A DNA stretch of 64,000 bases from the NCBI RefSeq assembly GCF_900091475.1, contig NZ_FMIB01000002.1, positions 3,100,001 through 3,164,000 of the forward strand, read 5' to 3'. The number at the start of each line of letters is the position of its first letter. Position 1 is the first letter of the stretch. Made by a program: the position numbers and the translations under genes. Shown in pieces: positions 33,224-40,820 of this stretch. Source of the stretch: Micromonospora chersina (GTDB lineage: Bacteria; Actinomycetota; Actinomycetes; Mycobacteriales; Micromonosporaceae). Below the pieces are notes generated by a model. It saw nothing but the letters and a program-made list of their open reading frames with translations, was not told where the DNA came from and ran no database searches.

Positions 33224-34234
33224 ATGCGCGCGCTGCTGACCGTCGTGGCCTGGGTCGTCGCCGCCCTGCTCGTGGCCTGGCTCGCCGGGCTGTTCTTCCG
33301 GTGGGCGTGCCGCACCCGCTACGGGTGGATCATCAAACCGGTGTACGAGGCGTGCCGCCGTCCCGCGGTGGTGGTCCTGGTGGTCGGGGCGCTGTTCGCC
33401 TCGGTCCCCGGCCGGCGGTACGAGTGGTTGGCGGCGTTCCGGCACGGGCTGCTGCTGGCGTTCGCGGCGGCCTGCGCCTGGCTGGTGATCAGATTCCTCC
33501 AGGTCACCGAGGGCCTGGCGTTGGGGCGCCTGTCCCACGAGCCGACGGCGAACCGGCAGCACCGGCGGGCCCGTACCCAGATCCGGATGATCCGGGGCGT
33601 GACGGCCGTGCTCGTGACGCTGGCCGCGATCGCCGTCGCCCTGATGAGCTACCAGCAGATACGCGTCGTCGGAGTGTCCCTGGTGACCTCCGCGGGCGTG
33701 ATCGGCGTGCTCATCGGCGTGGCCGCCCGCACGTCGCTGTCCAACGCCTTCGCGGGCCTGCAGATCGCGTTCACCGACGCGATCCACGTCGACGACGTGG
33801 TGGTGGTCGACGACGCGTGGGGTCGCGTCGAGGAGGTGAAGCTGACCAGCGTCGTGATCCGAATGTGGGACGAGCGTCGACTCATCCTGCCGACCACCCA
33901 CTTCACCGACCGCCCCTTCCAGAACTGGACGCGACACGAGTCCCGCGTGGTTGGCGAGTTGCGGGTGCACGTCGACTACACGGCGGACGTGGAGCAGATC
34001 CGGCGCGAGGCGCGCCGGCTGGTCGAGGAGTCACCGCTGTGGGACCGGGCCCTCTGGGTGCTCCAGGTGGTCGACGTCACCCCGCAGACGCTGGAACTCC
34101 AGGTGCGCGTCTCGGCCGCGGACGGGCCGAGCAGCTGGGATCTCCGCTGCGACCTGCGCGAGGGCCTCATGAAGTACATCCGCGAGCAGCACCCTCAGTG
34201 GCTGCCCCGGACCCGCGCCGAGTTCCAGCCCTAG
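33224..34234 (+). CDS. MscS-family mechanosensitive ion channel protein
   Basis: The 336-aa protein is started at ATG 33224 with GGGGGGA upstream; in-frame starts at 33188/33191 are possible. Membrane helices: VVAWVVAALLVAWLAGLFFR, AVVVLVVGALFASV, GLLLAFAAACAWLVIRFLQV, GVTAVLVTLAAIAVALMSYQ and the pore helix region VGVSLVTSAGVIGVLIGVAA. The MscS signature follows: TSLSNAFAGLQIAFTDAIHV, DDVVVVDDAWGRVEEVKLTS, then WDERRLILPTTHFTDRPFQN. It would act as a pressure-relief or small-ion channel. It is monocistronic and convergent with the DUF5937 regulator. Confidence 0.9.
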   Translation: MRALLTVVAWVVAALLVAWLAGLFFRWACRTRYGWIIKPVYEACRRPAVVVLVVGALFASVPGRRYEWLAAFRHGLLLAFAAACAWLVIRFLQVTEGLALGRLSHEPTANRQHRRARTQIRMIRGVTAVLVTLAAIAVALMSYQQIRVVGVSLVTSAGVIGVLIGVAARTSLSNAFAGLQIAFTDAIHVDDVVVVDDAWGRVEEVKLTSVVIRMWDERRLILPTTHFTDRPFQNWTRHESRVVGELRVHVDYTADVEQIRREARRLVEESPLWDRALWVLQVVDVTPQTLELQVRVSAADGPSSWDLRCDLREGLMKYIREQHPQWLPRTRAEFQP

Positions 34235-34255
34235 CTGGCGGCTGGTGGACACGCG

Positions 34256-35224
34256 CTAACCGAGCGCGGCTTCGCCGAGGGGTGTACGCCGATAGCGGAT
34301 CTCGTGCCGGTGTCGTTCCCCGGCGACGAACCCGGCGTCGCGCAGCACCGACAGATGCTCGGACACCGTCCCGGCCGCCAGCGCGTGGCGGTGGGCCAGC
34401 GTCGTCGTGCTGGTGGGCTCGTCGAGGCTGAACAGCAGCGCCGCCCGGGTTCTGCCGATCAGCCGTCCCAGAGCCGCATGCCGATCGGTGGACAGCGGCT
34501 GCCAGAGCGTGCCGAGCCCTCGCGCCGGATAGATCACTGTGGGCTGCCACGGCGGGTCCACGATGACCACGACCTGATCCCACTTGAAGGCGCTGGGCAC
34601 CAGGGCAAGCCCCTCGCCGCGCAGATCGCGATGCTCGTCGTCGCCGTACTCGCGGGTCAGCACGCCGTTGTTCCAGCGCAGTCGTGGATGCAGCTCGGCG
34701 AACAACCGGTCCAGGCCGCCTTCGGCGAGACGTCGGGTCTGGAAGCCCACATCGGCATCGAGCAGTCCGCGTACGTGCGGCCAGACCGGTTCGATCAGGA
34801 CCTCCCACGCCTGCGTCACGAGTGACACCAGCGTCTGGAGAACAACGGCCGGATCGCCCAGCAGGAGGCGTCCGGTCGACGACTCGGCCGCCCCCGGGGT
34901 GTCCGCCAGTGACCGGCGCACCTCCGCGCGTACCCGATCATGGTCGGTGGCCGCCACGGCCGCGAGCTCGTCCTGGAACCGGGCGTGTGGGCTGACCGGA
35001 GGCGGCGAGAGGAAGTCGGGGGTGTAGCCGCGACGCGGCTGCAGCAGGGCGATCGGTCGCAGGTCGAGCCCCCGCGTGTCGAGGGTGTCGAGCCAGCGGC
35101 GGTGGGGGCCGACGCCCTCGTGCGGGGAGAGCAGGCGCACCGCGGACAGCGTCTCGAGCATGGGCGAGACGGCGAAGCGACAGTGCAGCAGGTCGGCGGC
35201 ACCGAACCGCAGCGTGATCGCCAT
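34256..35224 (-). CDS. ArsR-type winged-helix regulator with DUF5937-like N-terminal domain
   Basis: The 322-aa protein is started at the ATG at 35224-35222 (MAITLRFGAADLLHCRFAVS), because GAAGG is 8 bases upstream; a GTG at 35230 is too close. The N-terminal about 240 aa match the DUF5937 pattern (RFAVSPMLETLSAVRLLSPH, PPWQPTVIYPARGLGTLW). The C-terminus is an ArsR-like helix-turn-helix: GRTRAALLFSLDEPTSTTTL, AHRHALAAGTVSEHLSVLRD, AGFVAGERHRHEIRYRRTPL. No metal-binding cysteines are present. It is divergent from the TPR-like gene at 35336, its possible target. Confidence 0.85.
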   Translation of the reverse strand: MAITLRFGAADLLHCRFAVSPMLETLSAVRLLSPHEGVGPHRRWLDTLDTRGLDLRPIALLQPRRGYTPDFLSPPPVSPHARFQDELAAVAATDHDRVRAEVRRSLADTPGAAESSTGRLLLGDPAVVLQTLVSLVTQAWEVLIEPVWPHVRGLLDADVGFQTRRLAEGGLDRLFAELHPRLRWNNGVLTREYGDDEHRDLRGEGLALVPSAFKWDQVVVIVDPPWQPTVIYPARGLGTLWQPLSTDRHAALGRLIGRTRAALLFSLDEPTSTTTLAHRHALAAGTVSEHLSVLRDAGFVAGERHRHEIRYRRTPLGEAALG

Positions 35225-35335
35225 CCGCACCGCCTTCGGGAGGAAGATTCGGCCTGCGCCGAATCACTCGCGGCGACGGTACCAGCGCTCGCAGAGTGTC
35301 TCCCGTCCGAACCGACGATCACGAGGAGAACGACG

Positions 35336-35842
35336 ATGAACCCGAGCGCCGACTGGGAGCAGCGCAGCGCGGACCTGTGGGCGGCCTTCAACGCCGCACC
35401 CGACGGCTGGGACGAGGAGGAGTTCCGCGAGCGGGTCGACGTGCTCGCCGACGAGTTGGGGCCGGATCATCCGGTGGCGGCGTTCGAGCGGGCCTGCGCC
35501 TGGGACTCGACAGGTCATTCGGACAAGGCGGTGCCGCTCTACCGCAGGGCACTGGAGCGGGGCATCGACGGCATCCGTCGCCGGCGCGCGGTGATCCAGA
35601 TGTCCAGCTCCCTGCGGAACACCGGGCAGCCCGAGGAGAGCGTCCGGCTGCTGACCGAGGAGCGCGAGCGCGGCTCCGACGAGCTCGACGACGCGGTCAG
35701 CGCGACGCTCGCGCTGGCGCTGACCAGCGTCGGCCGGGAGCGGGAGGCGGTCTCAATCGCCGTCGGGGCACTGGCCAGGCATTTGCCGCGCTACCAGCGG
35801 TCGATGGCGAACTACGCCCGGCTCCTGATCGAGCCCAACTGA
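35336..35842 (+). CDS. Tetratricopeptide-repeat-like protein
   Basis: The 168-aa cytoplasmic protein starts at ATG 35336 behind ACGAGGAGAAC. Helical pairs resemble TPR units: HPVAAFERACAWDSTGHSDK AVPLYRRALE, RRRAVIQMSSSLRNTGQPEE SVRLLTEERE, and ATLALALTSVGREREAVSIA. Small proteins of this type usually mediate protein contacts. It is divergent from the DUF5937/ArsR-like regulator (111 bp between starts), which may control it, and convergent with the second MmyB-type regulator (10 bp between stops). Confidence 0.8.
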   Translation: MNPSADWEQRSADLWAAFNAAPDGWDEEEFRERVDVLADELGPDHPVAAFERACAWDSTGHSDKAVPLYRRALERGIDGIRRRRAVIQMSSSLRNTGQPEESVRLLTEERERGSDELDDAVSATLALALTSVGREREAVSIAVGALARHLPRYQRSMANYARLLIEPN

Positions 35843-35852
35843 TCCGTCTCGT

Positions 35853-36698
35853 CTAAGTGCTGGCCGGGAAGCGCTCATGCCCCAGCACGGCCAGCAGCCG
35901 CAGCTTCTCGTCGCCCTCGCTGCGCGGCGGCGCGGTGAGCACGAGCAGGGCCTGGGACTGGTCCTCGGTGAACAGCACCTGGCAGTCCAGCTCGATCGGC
36001 CCCAGCTCGGGGTGGATCAGCGTCTTGTGGTCCGCGAAGCGCTGGGCCACCTCGTGCCGCTCCCACAGCTCGGCGAACTCCGGGCTGGCCTTCTGCAGCG
36101 CCCGCACCAGCTCACCGGCCCGCGACTGCGGCCCCATCGACCCGTACGCGGCGCGCAGGTTGGCGACCTGGGCGCGGCTCTGCCGGTCGCGGTCCTCCTC
36201 GGGGTAGCGGCTCCGCTCCGCCGGGTCGGTGAACCACCGGTAGATCTCGCTGCGGGCCAGCCCCGTGTGGCCCGACCGGTCCCCGAACAGCGCCTCGGCC
36301 ATCCGGTTCTGCACGAGGGTCTCGCCGAGGTTGGACAGGATGAGCGCCGGGGTGTCCGCCAGCCGGTCGAGCACCCGCAGCAGCGCCGGGGAGACGTGCG
36401 TCGCCGCGGACACCGAGGCCGGCGGGTTGTGCCCCGCCACCCGGAACAGGTAGTCGCGCTCGTCGCCGGTCAGCCGCAGCGCCCGGGCCAGCGCGGCGAG
36501 CAACTGCGGGCTCGGCTGCGGGCCGCGCTGCTGCTCCAGCCGGGTGTAGTAGTCGGTCGACATGGTGGCCAGCGCGGCCACCTCCTCGCGCCGCAGCCCC
36601 GGGGCGCGGCGGCGGACGCCGGCGGCCAGCCCGACGTCCCCGGGCTGCAACGCCTCACGGCGGCGGCGGAGGAAGTCGGCCAGGGCTGCGCGGTCCAT
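35853..36698 (-). CDS. XRE-family regulator with MmyB-like ligand-binding domain (copy 2)
   Basis: The 281-aa protein starts at the ATG at 36698-36696 (MDRAALADFLRRRREALQPG). The helix-turn-helix RREEVAALATMSTDYYTRLE is followed by the MmyB-like domain: SPALLRVLDRLADTPALILS, NRMAEALFGD, RYPEEDRDRQSRAQVANLRA, FAELWERHEVAQRFADHKTL, IHPELGPIELDCQVLFTEDQ. It is clearly a paralogue of the protein at 14405-15241 and is likewise divergent from an SDR gene (36799), the expected target. Confidence 0.9.
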   Translation of the reverse strand: MDRAALADFLRRRREALQPGDVGLAAGVRRRAPGLRREEVAALATMSTDYYTRLEQQRGPQPSPQLLAALARALRLTGDERDYLFRVAGHNPPASVSAATHVSPALLRVLDRLADTPALILSNLGETLVQNRMAEALFGDRSGHTGLARSEIYRWFTDPAERSRYPEEDRDRQSRAQVANLRAAYGSMGPQSRAGELVRALQKASPEFAELWERHEVAQRFADHKTLIHPELGPIELDCQVLFTEDQSQALLVLTAPPRSEGDEKLRLLAVLGHERFPAST

Positions 36699-36769
36699 GA
36701 TCCCAGTATCCGCCGGTCGTGCGGCCCAACCAGGGATTGCCGATCCCCCGATAAGCGGTCTCTGCCCCC

Positions 36770-36785
36770 GGACCGCACCGGTAGG
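36770..36785. promoter_or_regulatory. Candidate operator, MmyB-type regulator / SDR pair 2
   Basis: GGACCGCACCGGTAGG lies 14 bases before the SDR ATG at 36799 and shares ACCGC(N)CGGTA with the inverted repeat of pair 1 (15277-15293). A looser repeat GCGGTC / GACCGC (around 36,755-36,776) overlaps it. Confidence 0.4.
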
Positions 36786-36798
36786 CCAGGCTCGACGC

Positions 36799-37563
36799 AT
36801 GAACATTTCCGGAAACACCATCTTCGTCCCCGGCTCCACGAGCGGGATCGGCCTCGCCCTCGCCCTCGCCCTCAAGGCCAGGGGCAACACGGTGATCATC
36901 GGCGGCCGGCGTACCGACCTGCTCGAGAAGGTCGCCGCGGAGCACCCCGACATCGACACCGTCACGATCGACACGGCGGACCCCGCGAGCATCGCCTCGG
37001 CGGCCGCGCAGGTGCTGGCGAAGCACCCGGACCTCAACGTCCTGGTCACCATGGCGGGCATCATGCGCGTCGAGGACTGGCACCGGCCCGAGTCGTTCCT
37101 GGACTCGGCCGAGGCGACCGTGACCACCAACCTGCTCGGCCCGATCCGCCTCATCGCCGCGTTCATCGAGCACCTGCGGGCGCAGCCGGACGCCACGATC
37201 ATGACGGTCTCCTCGGGCCTGGCGTTCACTCCGCTCAAGGTCACCCCCAGCTACAACGCGTCGAAGGCCGCGATCCACATGCTCAGCGAGTCGCTGCGGC
37301 TGCAGCTGGCGGACACGAGCGTCAAGGTCGTGGAGCTTGAGCCGCCGGCGGTCCGTACCGCGCTGATGCCCGGACAGGAGACCAGCGAGTTCGCCATGCC
37401 GCTCGACGAGTTCGTCAGCGAGGTCGTCGCGCTGATCGAGGCGCAGCCCGACGCCCGGGAGATCCAGGTCGAGCGGGTGAAATTCCTCCGCTACGGCGAG
37501 GCGCGCGGCGACTACGACCAGGTCGTCGCCACCCTCAACGCCGCCGACCCGCACGGCAAGTAG
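36799..37563 (+). CDS. Short-chain dehydrogenase/reductase, DltE-like (copy 2 of MmyB-linked SDR)
   Basis: The 254-aa protein starts at ATG 36799 (MNISGNTIFVPGSTSGIGLA). The nucleotide loop is GSTSGIG, IGGRRTDLLEK favours NADPH, Ser is in MTVSSGLAF, and the active-site Tyr-x-x-x-Lys is in SYNASKAAIH. The NNAG position reads TMAG in VLVTMAGIM, a departure from the consensus that also occurs in DltE-like members. The substrate is unknown. It is probably repressed by the divergent MmyB-type regulator. Its stop lies 9 bp from the convergent helicase stop. Confidence 0.9.
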   Translation: MNISGNTIFVPGSTSGIGLALALALKARGNTVIIGGRRTDLLEKVAAEHPDIDTVTIDTADPASIASAAAQVLAKHPDLNVLVTMAGIMRVEDWHRPESFLDSAEATVTTNLLGPIRLIAAFIEHLRAQPDATIMTVSSGLAFTPLKVTPSYNASKAAIHMLSESLRLQLADTSVKVVELEPPAVRTALMPGQETSEFAMPLDEFVSEVVALIEAQPDAREIQVERVKFLRYGEARGDYDQVVATLNAADPHGK

Positions 37564-37572
37564 GGGGCGTGG

Positions 37573-38895
37573 TCAGCGGGCGTGGTGCGCGGCGAGATGG
37601 GCCAGCATGGTGTGGTTGGCCTCCCAGCCGTCCGGGAACTTCACCGGCACGTCCAGGTGCACCCGCTCGGTCGACGGGTGGGCGTCCAGCAGTTCGGTGA
37701 TCCCGGCCCGCGCCACCACCACGCACGCGTGCCGGTGCCGCGACGCCAGCACGCAGAGCCGTCCCGACTCCAGGTGGAAGGCGGTCGCGTCCCGCCGCCC
37801 CGAGAGGGGGTGCAGCACGATCGTCACGTCGTACTCCCGGCCCTGGAGCCGGTTGGCGGTGTCGACGGTGATGCCCGCGCCGGCCGCGCCCAGGTGCGAC
37901 CGGATGGCCGCCACCTGGTCGCGGTGCGCGGCCCCGACGGCGATCCGGTCCGCGGTCACCGGCGCGCCGCCGGGCGCATGCTCGGAGATCCCGACCGGTT
38001 TCCGGTCCAGGAATCGCAGGGCGAGGGCGGCGCAGGCCACGGCGGCCTCTCCATCGGTACGCAGCGTGTGCCGGGCGGGCAGTTCGTGCAGCGCCCAGCC
38101 AGCGGCGGCCGCCACCTCAACGGTCGCGTCGAAGCGGTCGCCCGGCCCGGGCTCGGTGAAGGTGAGCGCCCGGTCGGCCGGCCCGGTGCCGGCGCGGAAC
38201 CCGGTGAACGGGTAGAACGCGGCGGCCACCACCGGCGCGGCGGTGGCGGGCAGCCGCCACGACACCGGCAACCGGTGCACGGGCAGCTCGGGGTTGTGCC
38301 GCAGCAGGGTGGCCACCGCCGACTGCATCGGATCCCAGGTCAGCCCGGTCCACCGCGCGGTCTCCACGGTCGAGAACGGGTCGAGCTGCCCCGGGTCGCC
38401 CACGAACAGTGCCCGCTCGAACCGCCCGGCCACGCGCAGCAGCGCGTCCGACCGCATCTGGTACGCCTCGTCGACAATCGCCCACGGCCACACGCCCTCG
38501 GCGACGGTGGCCCACTTGGCGGCCGTACCGATGACGACGGCCGGACCACCGAGGTCGGCGACCTTTGCCGCGACCCGGACCGTCTCGTGGCCCTTCACCC
38601 GGTCGGTGGGCTGGTAGTCGGTGGCGGAGAGCCGGCCGATGCGCAGCTCGGGGGCTTTGCGGGCGAGCCGGTCAATGAGGTCGTCGACCTGCTCGTTGGT
38701 CTGCGCCACGATGATCAGCGGCTCGCCGGCGGCGGCCAGCTCGACGGCGGCGCGGACCACGAGGGTGGATTTCCCGGCGCCGGGCGGCGAGTCGACCACC
38801 ACGCCCCGGTGGTCGCCGGAGCGCAGGTCGGCCAGGACGGCGGTGATCACCCGCTCGGCCGCGACGGCCGGTGGGGCTGCGAGTTCCGCGAGCAT
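37573..38895 (-). CDS. Compact superfamily 1 (DNA2/NAM7-like) helicase-like ATPase
   Basis: The 440-aa protein starts at the ATG at 38895-38893 with GGGGAGGG upstream. SF1 motifs in order: I (Walker A) VVVDSPPGAGKSTLVVRAAV; Ia IIVAQTNEQVDDLI; II AIVDEAYQMRS (DEAY); III LFVGDPGQLDPF; IV/V VGAAHRDQVAAI and ITVDTANRLQGREYDVTIVL; VI-like LASRHRHACVVVARAG. It has no 1B/2B insertions, no nuclease domain and is short for the family, so it is a minimal helicase core. Its role (DNA/RNA unwinding or defence) cannot be assigned, and no partner gene adjoins it. Confidence 0.85.
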   Translation of the reverse strand: MLAELAAPPAVAAERVITAVLADLRSGDHRGVVVDSPPGAGKSTLVVRAAVELAAAGEPLIIVAQTNEQVDDLIDRLARKAPELRIGRLSATDYQPTDRVKGHETVRVAAKVADLGGPAVVIGTAAKWATVAEGVWPWAIVDEAYQMRSDALLRVAGRFERALFVGDPGQLDPFSTVETARWTGLTWDPMQSAVATLLRHNPELPVHRLPVSWRLPATAAPVVAAAFYPFTGFRAGTGPADRALTFTEPGPGDRFDATVEVAAAAGWALHELPARHTLRTDGEAAVACAALALRFLDRKPVGISEHAPGGAPVTADRIAVGAAHRDQVAAIRSHLGAAGAGITVDTANRLQGREYDVTIVLHPLSGRRDATAFHLESGRLCVLASRHRHACVVVARAGITELLDAHPSTERVHLDVPVKFPDGWEANHTMLAHLAAHHAR

Positions 38896-38999
38896 GGACC
38901 ACCCTCCCCGAGCCGACTGCCGCGTCCCGCCACCATACGAGCCGGGTCCGTCAGCGGTAGCGCCCCCTGGTCCTTCGATCCCTCGGTGCCGGGGCGTCT

Positions 39000-39587
39000 T
39001 CAGCGGGTGAGCGCGGCGAGGAAGTCGTCGACGAGTCGGGTCTGTGTCGCGGCCGGCAGCCGGTCCGGGTCGAACAGCGCCTGGACCACCAGGCCGTGCG
39101 TGAACGCCAGCACGGTCGTCGCGAGCCGGCCCGGGTCACCGTCGGCAAGCTCGCCCAGCCGCTGGGCGTCCTCGATGGACGCGCGCAGCCCGGCCCGGAC
39201 GCGTTCGTAGCGAAGGGTCTGGGCGGCGAACAGGTCCGGATCCGACAGGGCGACGTCCCAGGAGCCGACCCAGATCCGGTTCATCGCCACCGCGTCGGGA
39301 GTCAGCGGGAGGATGTTGACCATCTGCGTGCGCAGCGCCGCCAGTCCGGGTGCGGGAGCGGCCTGCCGGGGGCGCTGCGCGGTGCGTACCTCGAGGATGT
39401 CGAGGGCGTGGGCGATCAGCTCGCGCTTGCCCGCGAAGTAGTGGGTGACCAGTCCGGTCGAGGAGCCCAGGGCCGCCGCGACGGCGCGCATGGTGAGGCC
39501 GCCGAAGCCGTGCTCGGCCAGGACCTGCCAGACCGCCTCCGAGACGTCCTGTCTGCGGGAGTCGTGGTCGGTGCGTGCGGGGGTCAT
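39000..39587 (-). CDS. TetR/AcrR-family repressor
   Basis: The 195-aa protein starts at the ATG at 39587-39585. The helix-turn-helix is AVWQVLAEHGFGGLTMRAVA AALGSSTGLVTHYFAGKREL. The C-terminal ligand domain contains LRTQMVNILPLTPDAVAMNR, WVGSWDVALSDPDLFAAQTL and LATTVLAFTHGLVVQALFDP. It is divergent from the GNAT-NTF2-like gene with 47 bp between starts. A perfect palindrome CAAACGTTTG in the gap is the likely operator for both promoters. Confidence 0.92.
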   Translation of the reverse strand: MTPARTDHDSRRQDVSEAVWQVLAEHGFGGLTMRAVAAALGSSTGLVTHYFAGKRELIAHALDILEVRTAQRPRQAAPAPGLAALRTQMVNILPLTPDAVAMNRIWVGSWDVALSDPDLFAAQTLRYERVRAGLRASIEDAQRLGELADGDPGRLATTVLAFTHGLVVQALFDPDRLPAATQTRLVDDFLAALTR

Positions 39588-39606
39588 GGCCTGTTAGCGT
39601 ACCTGC

Positions 39607-39616
39607 CAAACGTTTG
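39607..39616. promoter_or_regulatory. Palindromic TetR operator candidate
   Basis: CAAACGTTTG is a perfect 10-bp palindrome in the 47-bp gap between the TetR gene and the GNAT-NTF2-like gene, about 19 bp from each start codon. Any promoter in this short gap would be covered by a bound dimer. Confidence 0.65.
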
Positions 39617-39634
39617 TTATGTACGGAGGTTGTG

Positions 39635-40666
39635 ATGTTCGCGTTGCCCCTCACCGACTCGGCCGTGCTGCGCCCGCTGGAGCCCTGGCACGCCGAGGAG
39701 TTCCTCGACCACCTGGACCGGGCGCGCGAGCACATCCTGCCGTGGGTCTCACCCGCGTTCGTCGCCCGCGACCTCGACGGGGCCCGCGCGGTCCTGCGGC
39801 GCTACGCGGACAAGCGCACCCAGGACAGCGGCGGCATCTGGGGCATCTGGCGGGACGGCCGCCTGGTCGGCGGCGTCATGTTCGTCTCCTTCGACACCGC
39901 GTCGGGCGTCGCCGAGGCGGGCTGCTGGCTGGAGCCCGGCGCACAGGGCCACGGGCTGATCACCCGCGCCGCGGAGCGGATCATCGACTGGGCCGTCGAG
40001 GAACGCGGCATCGCCCGCGTCGAGTGGCGCACCAACTCCCGCAACGCGCGCAGCATCGCGGTCGCCCGGCGGCTGGGAATGAGCCGCGACGGAACGCTGC
40101 GCCAGAACTACCCGGACGGCGAAGGCGGACGGATCGATCTCGACATCTGGTCCGTGCTGGCCGACGAGTGGCGGGCCCGCCGCGCCGGCCAGTCCGGCCT
40201 CGCGGCCAGGGGCATGTCCGCGAAGGTGAAGGCTTCGGAGGTGAAGGCCGAACTCGACGGCCTGATGGCCACCTTCCTGGGTGCCTTCGCCAACCCGGGC
40301 GGCGCCAAGCCGAACATCGGGGCGATAGAGGAGGTGTTCATCTCCGAAGGGATGATCATCAGCACCGTCGGCGAGACCCCGGTCGTCTACGACCTGCGCC
40401 AGTTCGTCGAACCTCGCGAGAAGATCCTCACCGACGGGACGCTGACCGAGTTCCGGGAGTGGGAGACCTCGGAGACCACCGAGATCTACGGCTCGATCGC
40501 CCACCGGTTCAGCGAGTACCGCAAGTCGGGCTACCTCAACGGCGAGTGGTTCGAGGGGCGGGGCGTGAAGACGACCCAGTTCGTCAGGACCCCGTCGGGC
40601 TGGAAGCTCAGCTCACTGGCCTGGGACGACGAGCCGACCCTCGGGCACACCAGGGCAGTTGCCTGA
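39635..40666 (+). CDS. Fusion of RimJ/RimL-type GNAT with a C-terminal SnoaL/DUF4440-like domain
   Basis: The 343-aa protein starts at ATG 39635 with GGAGGT upstream. Residues 1-180 are a ribosomal-protein-type acetyltransferase: LTDSAVLRPLEPWHAEEFLD, EAGCWLEPGAQGHGLITRAA, ARVEWRTNSRNARSIAVARR, LGMSRDGTLRQNY. After a linker (RRAGQSGLAARGMSAKVKAS) the last about 140 aa form an NTF2-like domain (ELDGLMATFLGAFANPGG, WETSETTEIYGSIAHRFSEY, FVRTPSGWKLSSLAWDDEP). The frame is continuous; an internal ATG (MSAKVK) could yield the second domain alone, but its ribosome-binding site is poor. The TetR protein on the opposite strand probably controls it. Confidence 0.85.
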   Translation: MFALPLTDSAVLRPLEPWHAEEFLDHLDRAREHILPWVSPAFVARDLDGARAVLRRYADKRTQDSGGIWGIWRDGRLVGGVMFVSFDTASGVAEAGCWLEPGAQGHGLITRAAERIIDWAVEERGIARVEWRTNSRNARSIAVARRLGMSRDGTLRQNYPDGEGGRIDLDIWSVLADEWRARRAGQSGLAARGMSAKVKASEVKAELDGLMATFLGAFANPGGAKPNIGAIEEVFISEGMIISTVGETPVVYDLRQFVEPREKILTDGTLTEFREWETSETTEIYGSIAHRFSEYRKSGYLNGEWFEGRGVKTTQFVRTPSGWKLSSLAWDDEPTLGHTRAVA

Positions 40667-40678
40667 GCGGATCCGAAC

Positions 40679-40764
40679 GCGGCCACGAGGGATCGCTGCT
40701 TCTCGCGGAAGCGCCGGCCGCAGGCGGCCACGACGGATCGCTGCTTCTGACGAAAGCGCCGGCC
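40679..40764. repeat. Two near-identical 41-bp direct repeats
   Basis: Copies at 40679-40719 and 40724-40764 share GCGGCCACGA, GGATCGCTGCTTCT and AAGCGCCGGCC, differing at a few positions. They lie between the GNAT fusion stop and its terminator. No coding or mobile-element feature is attached. Confidence 0.8.
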
Positions 40765-40781
40765 TCCCTGACACGCGGAGC

Positions 40782-40817
40782 CCGGGCAGGTCGTGTCGAT
40801 CCTGCCCGGCCCCTTTT
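40782..40817 (+). terminator. Rho-independent terminator with T-tract
   Basis: CCGGGCAGG (40782-40790), 10-base loop, CCTGCCCGG (40801-40809), then CCCCTTTTG. It terminates the GNAT fusion transcript and abuts the convergent EamA gene stop (40821). It is the clearest of the listed convergent terminators to have a T-run. Confidence 0.75.
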
Positions 40818-40820
40818 GTG

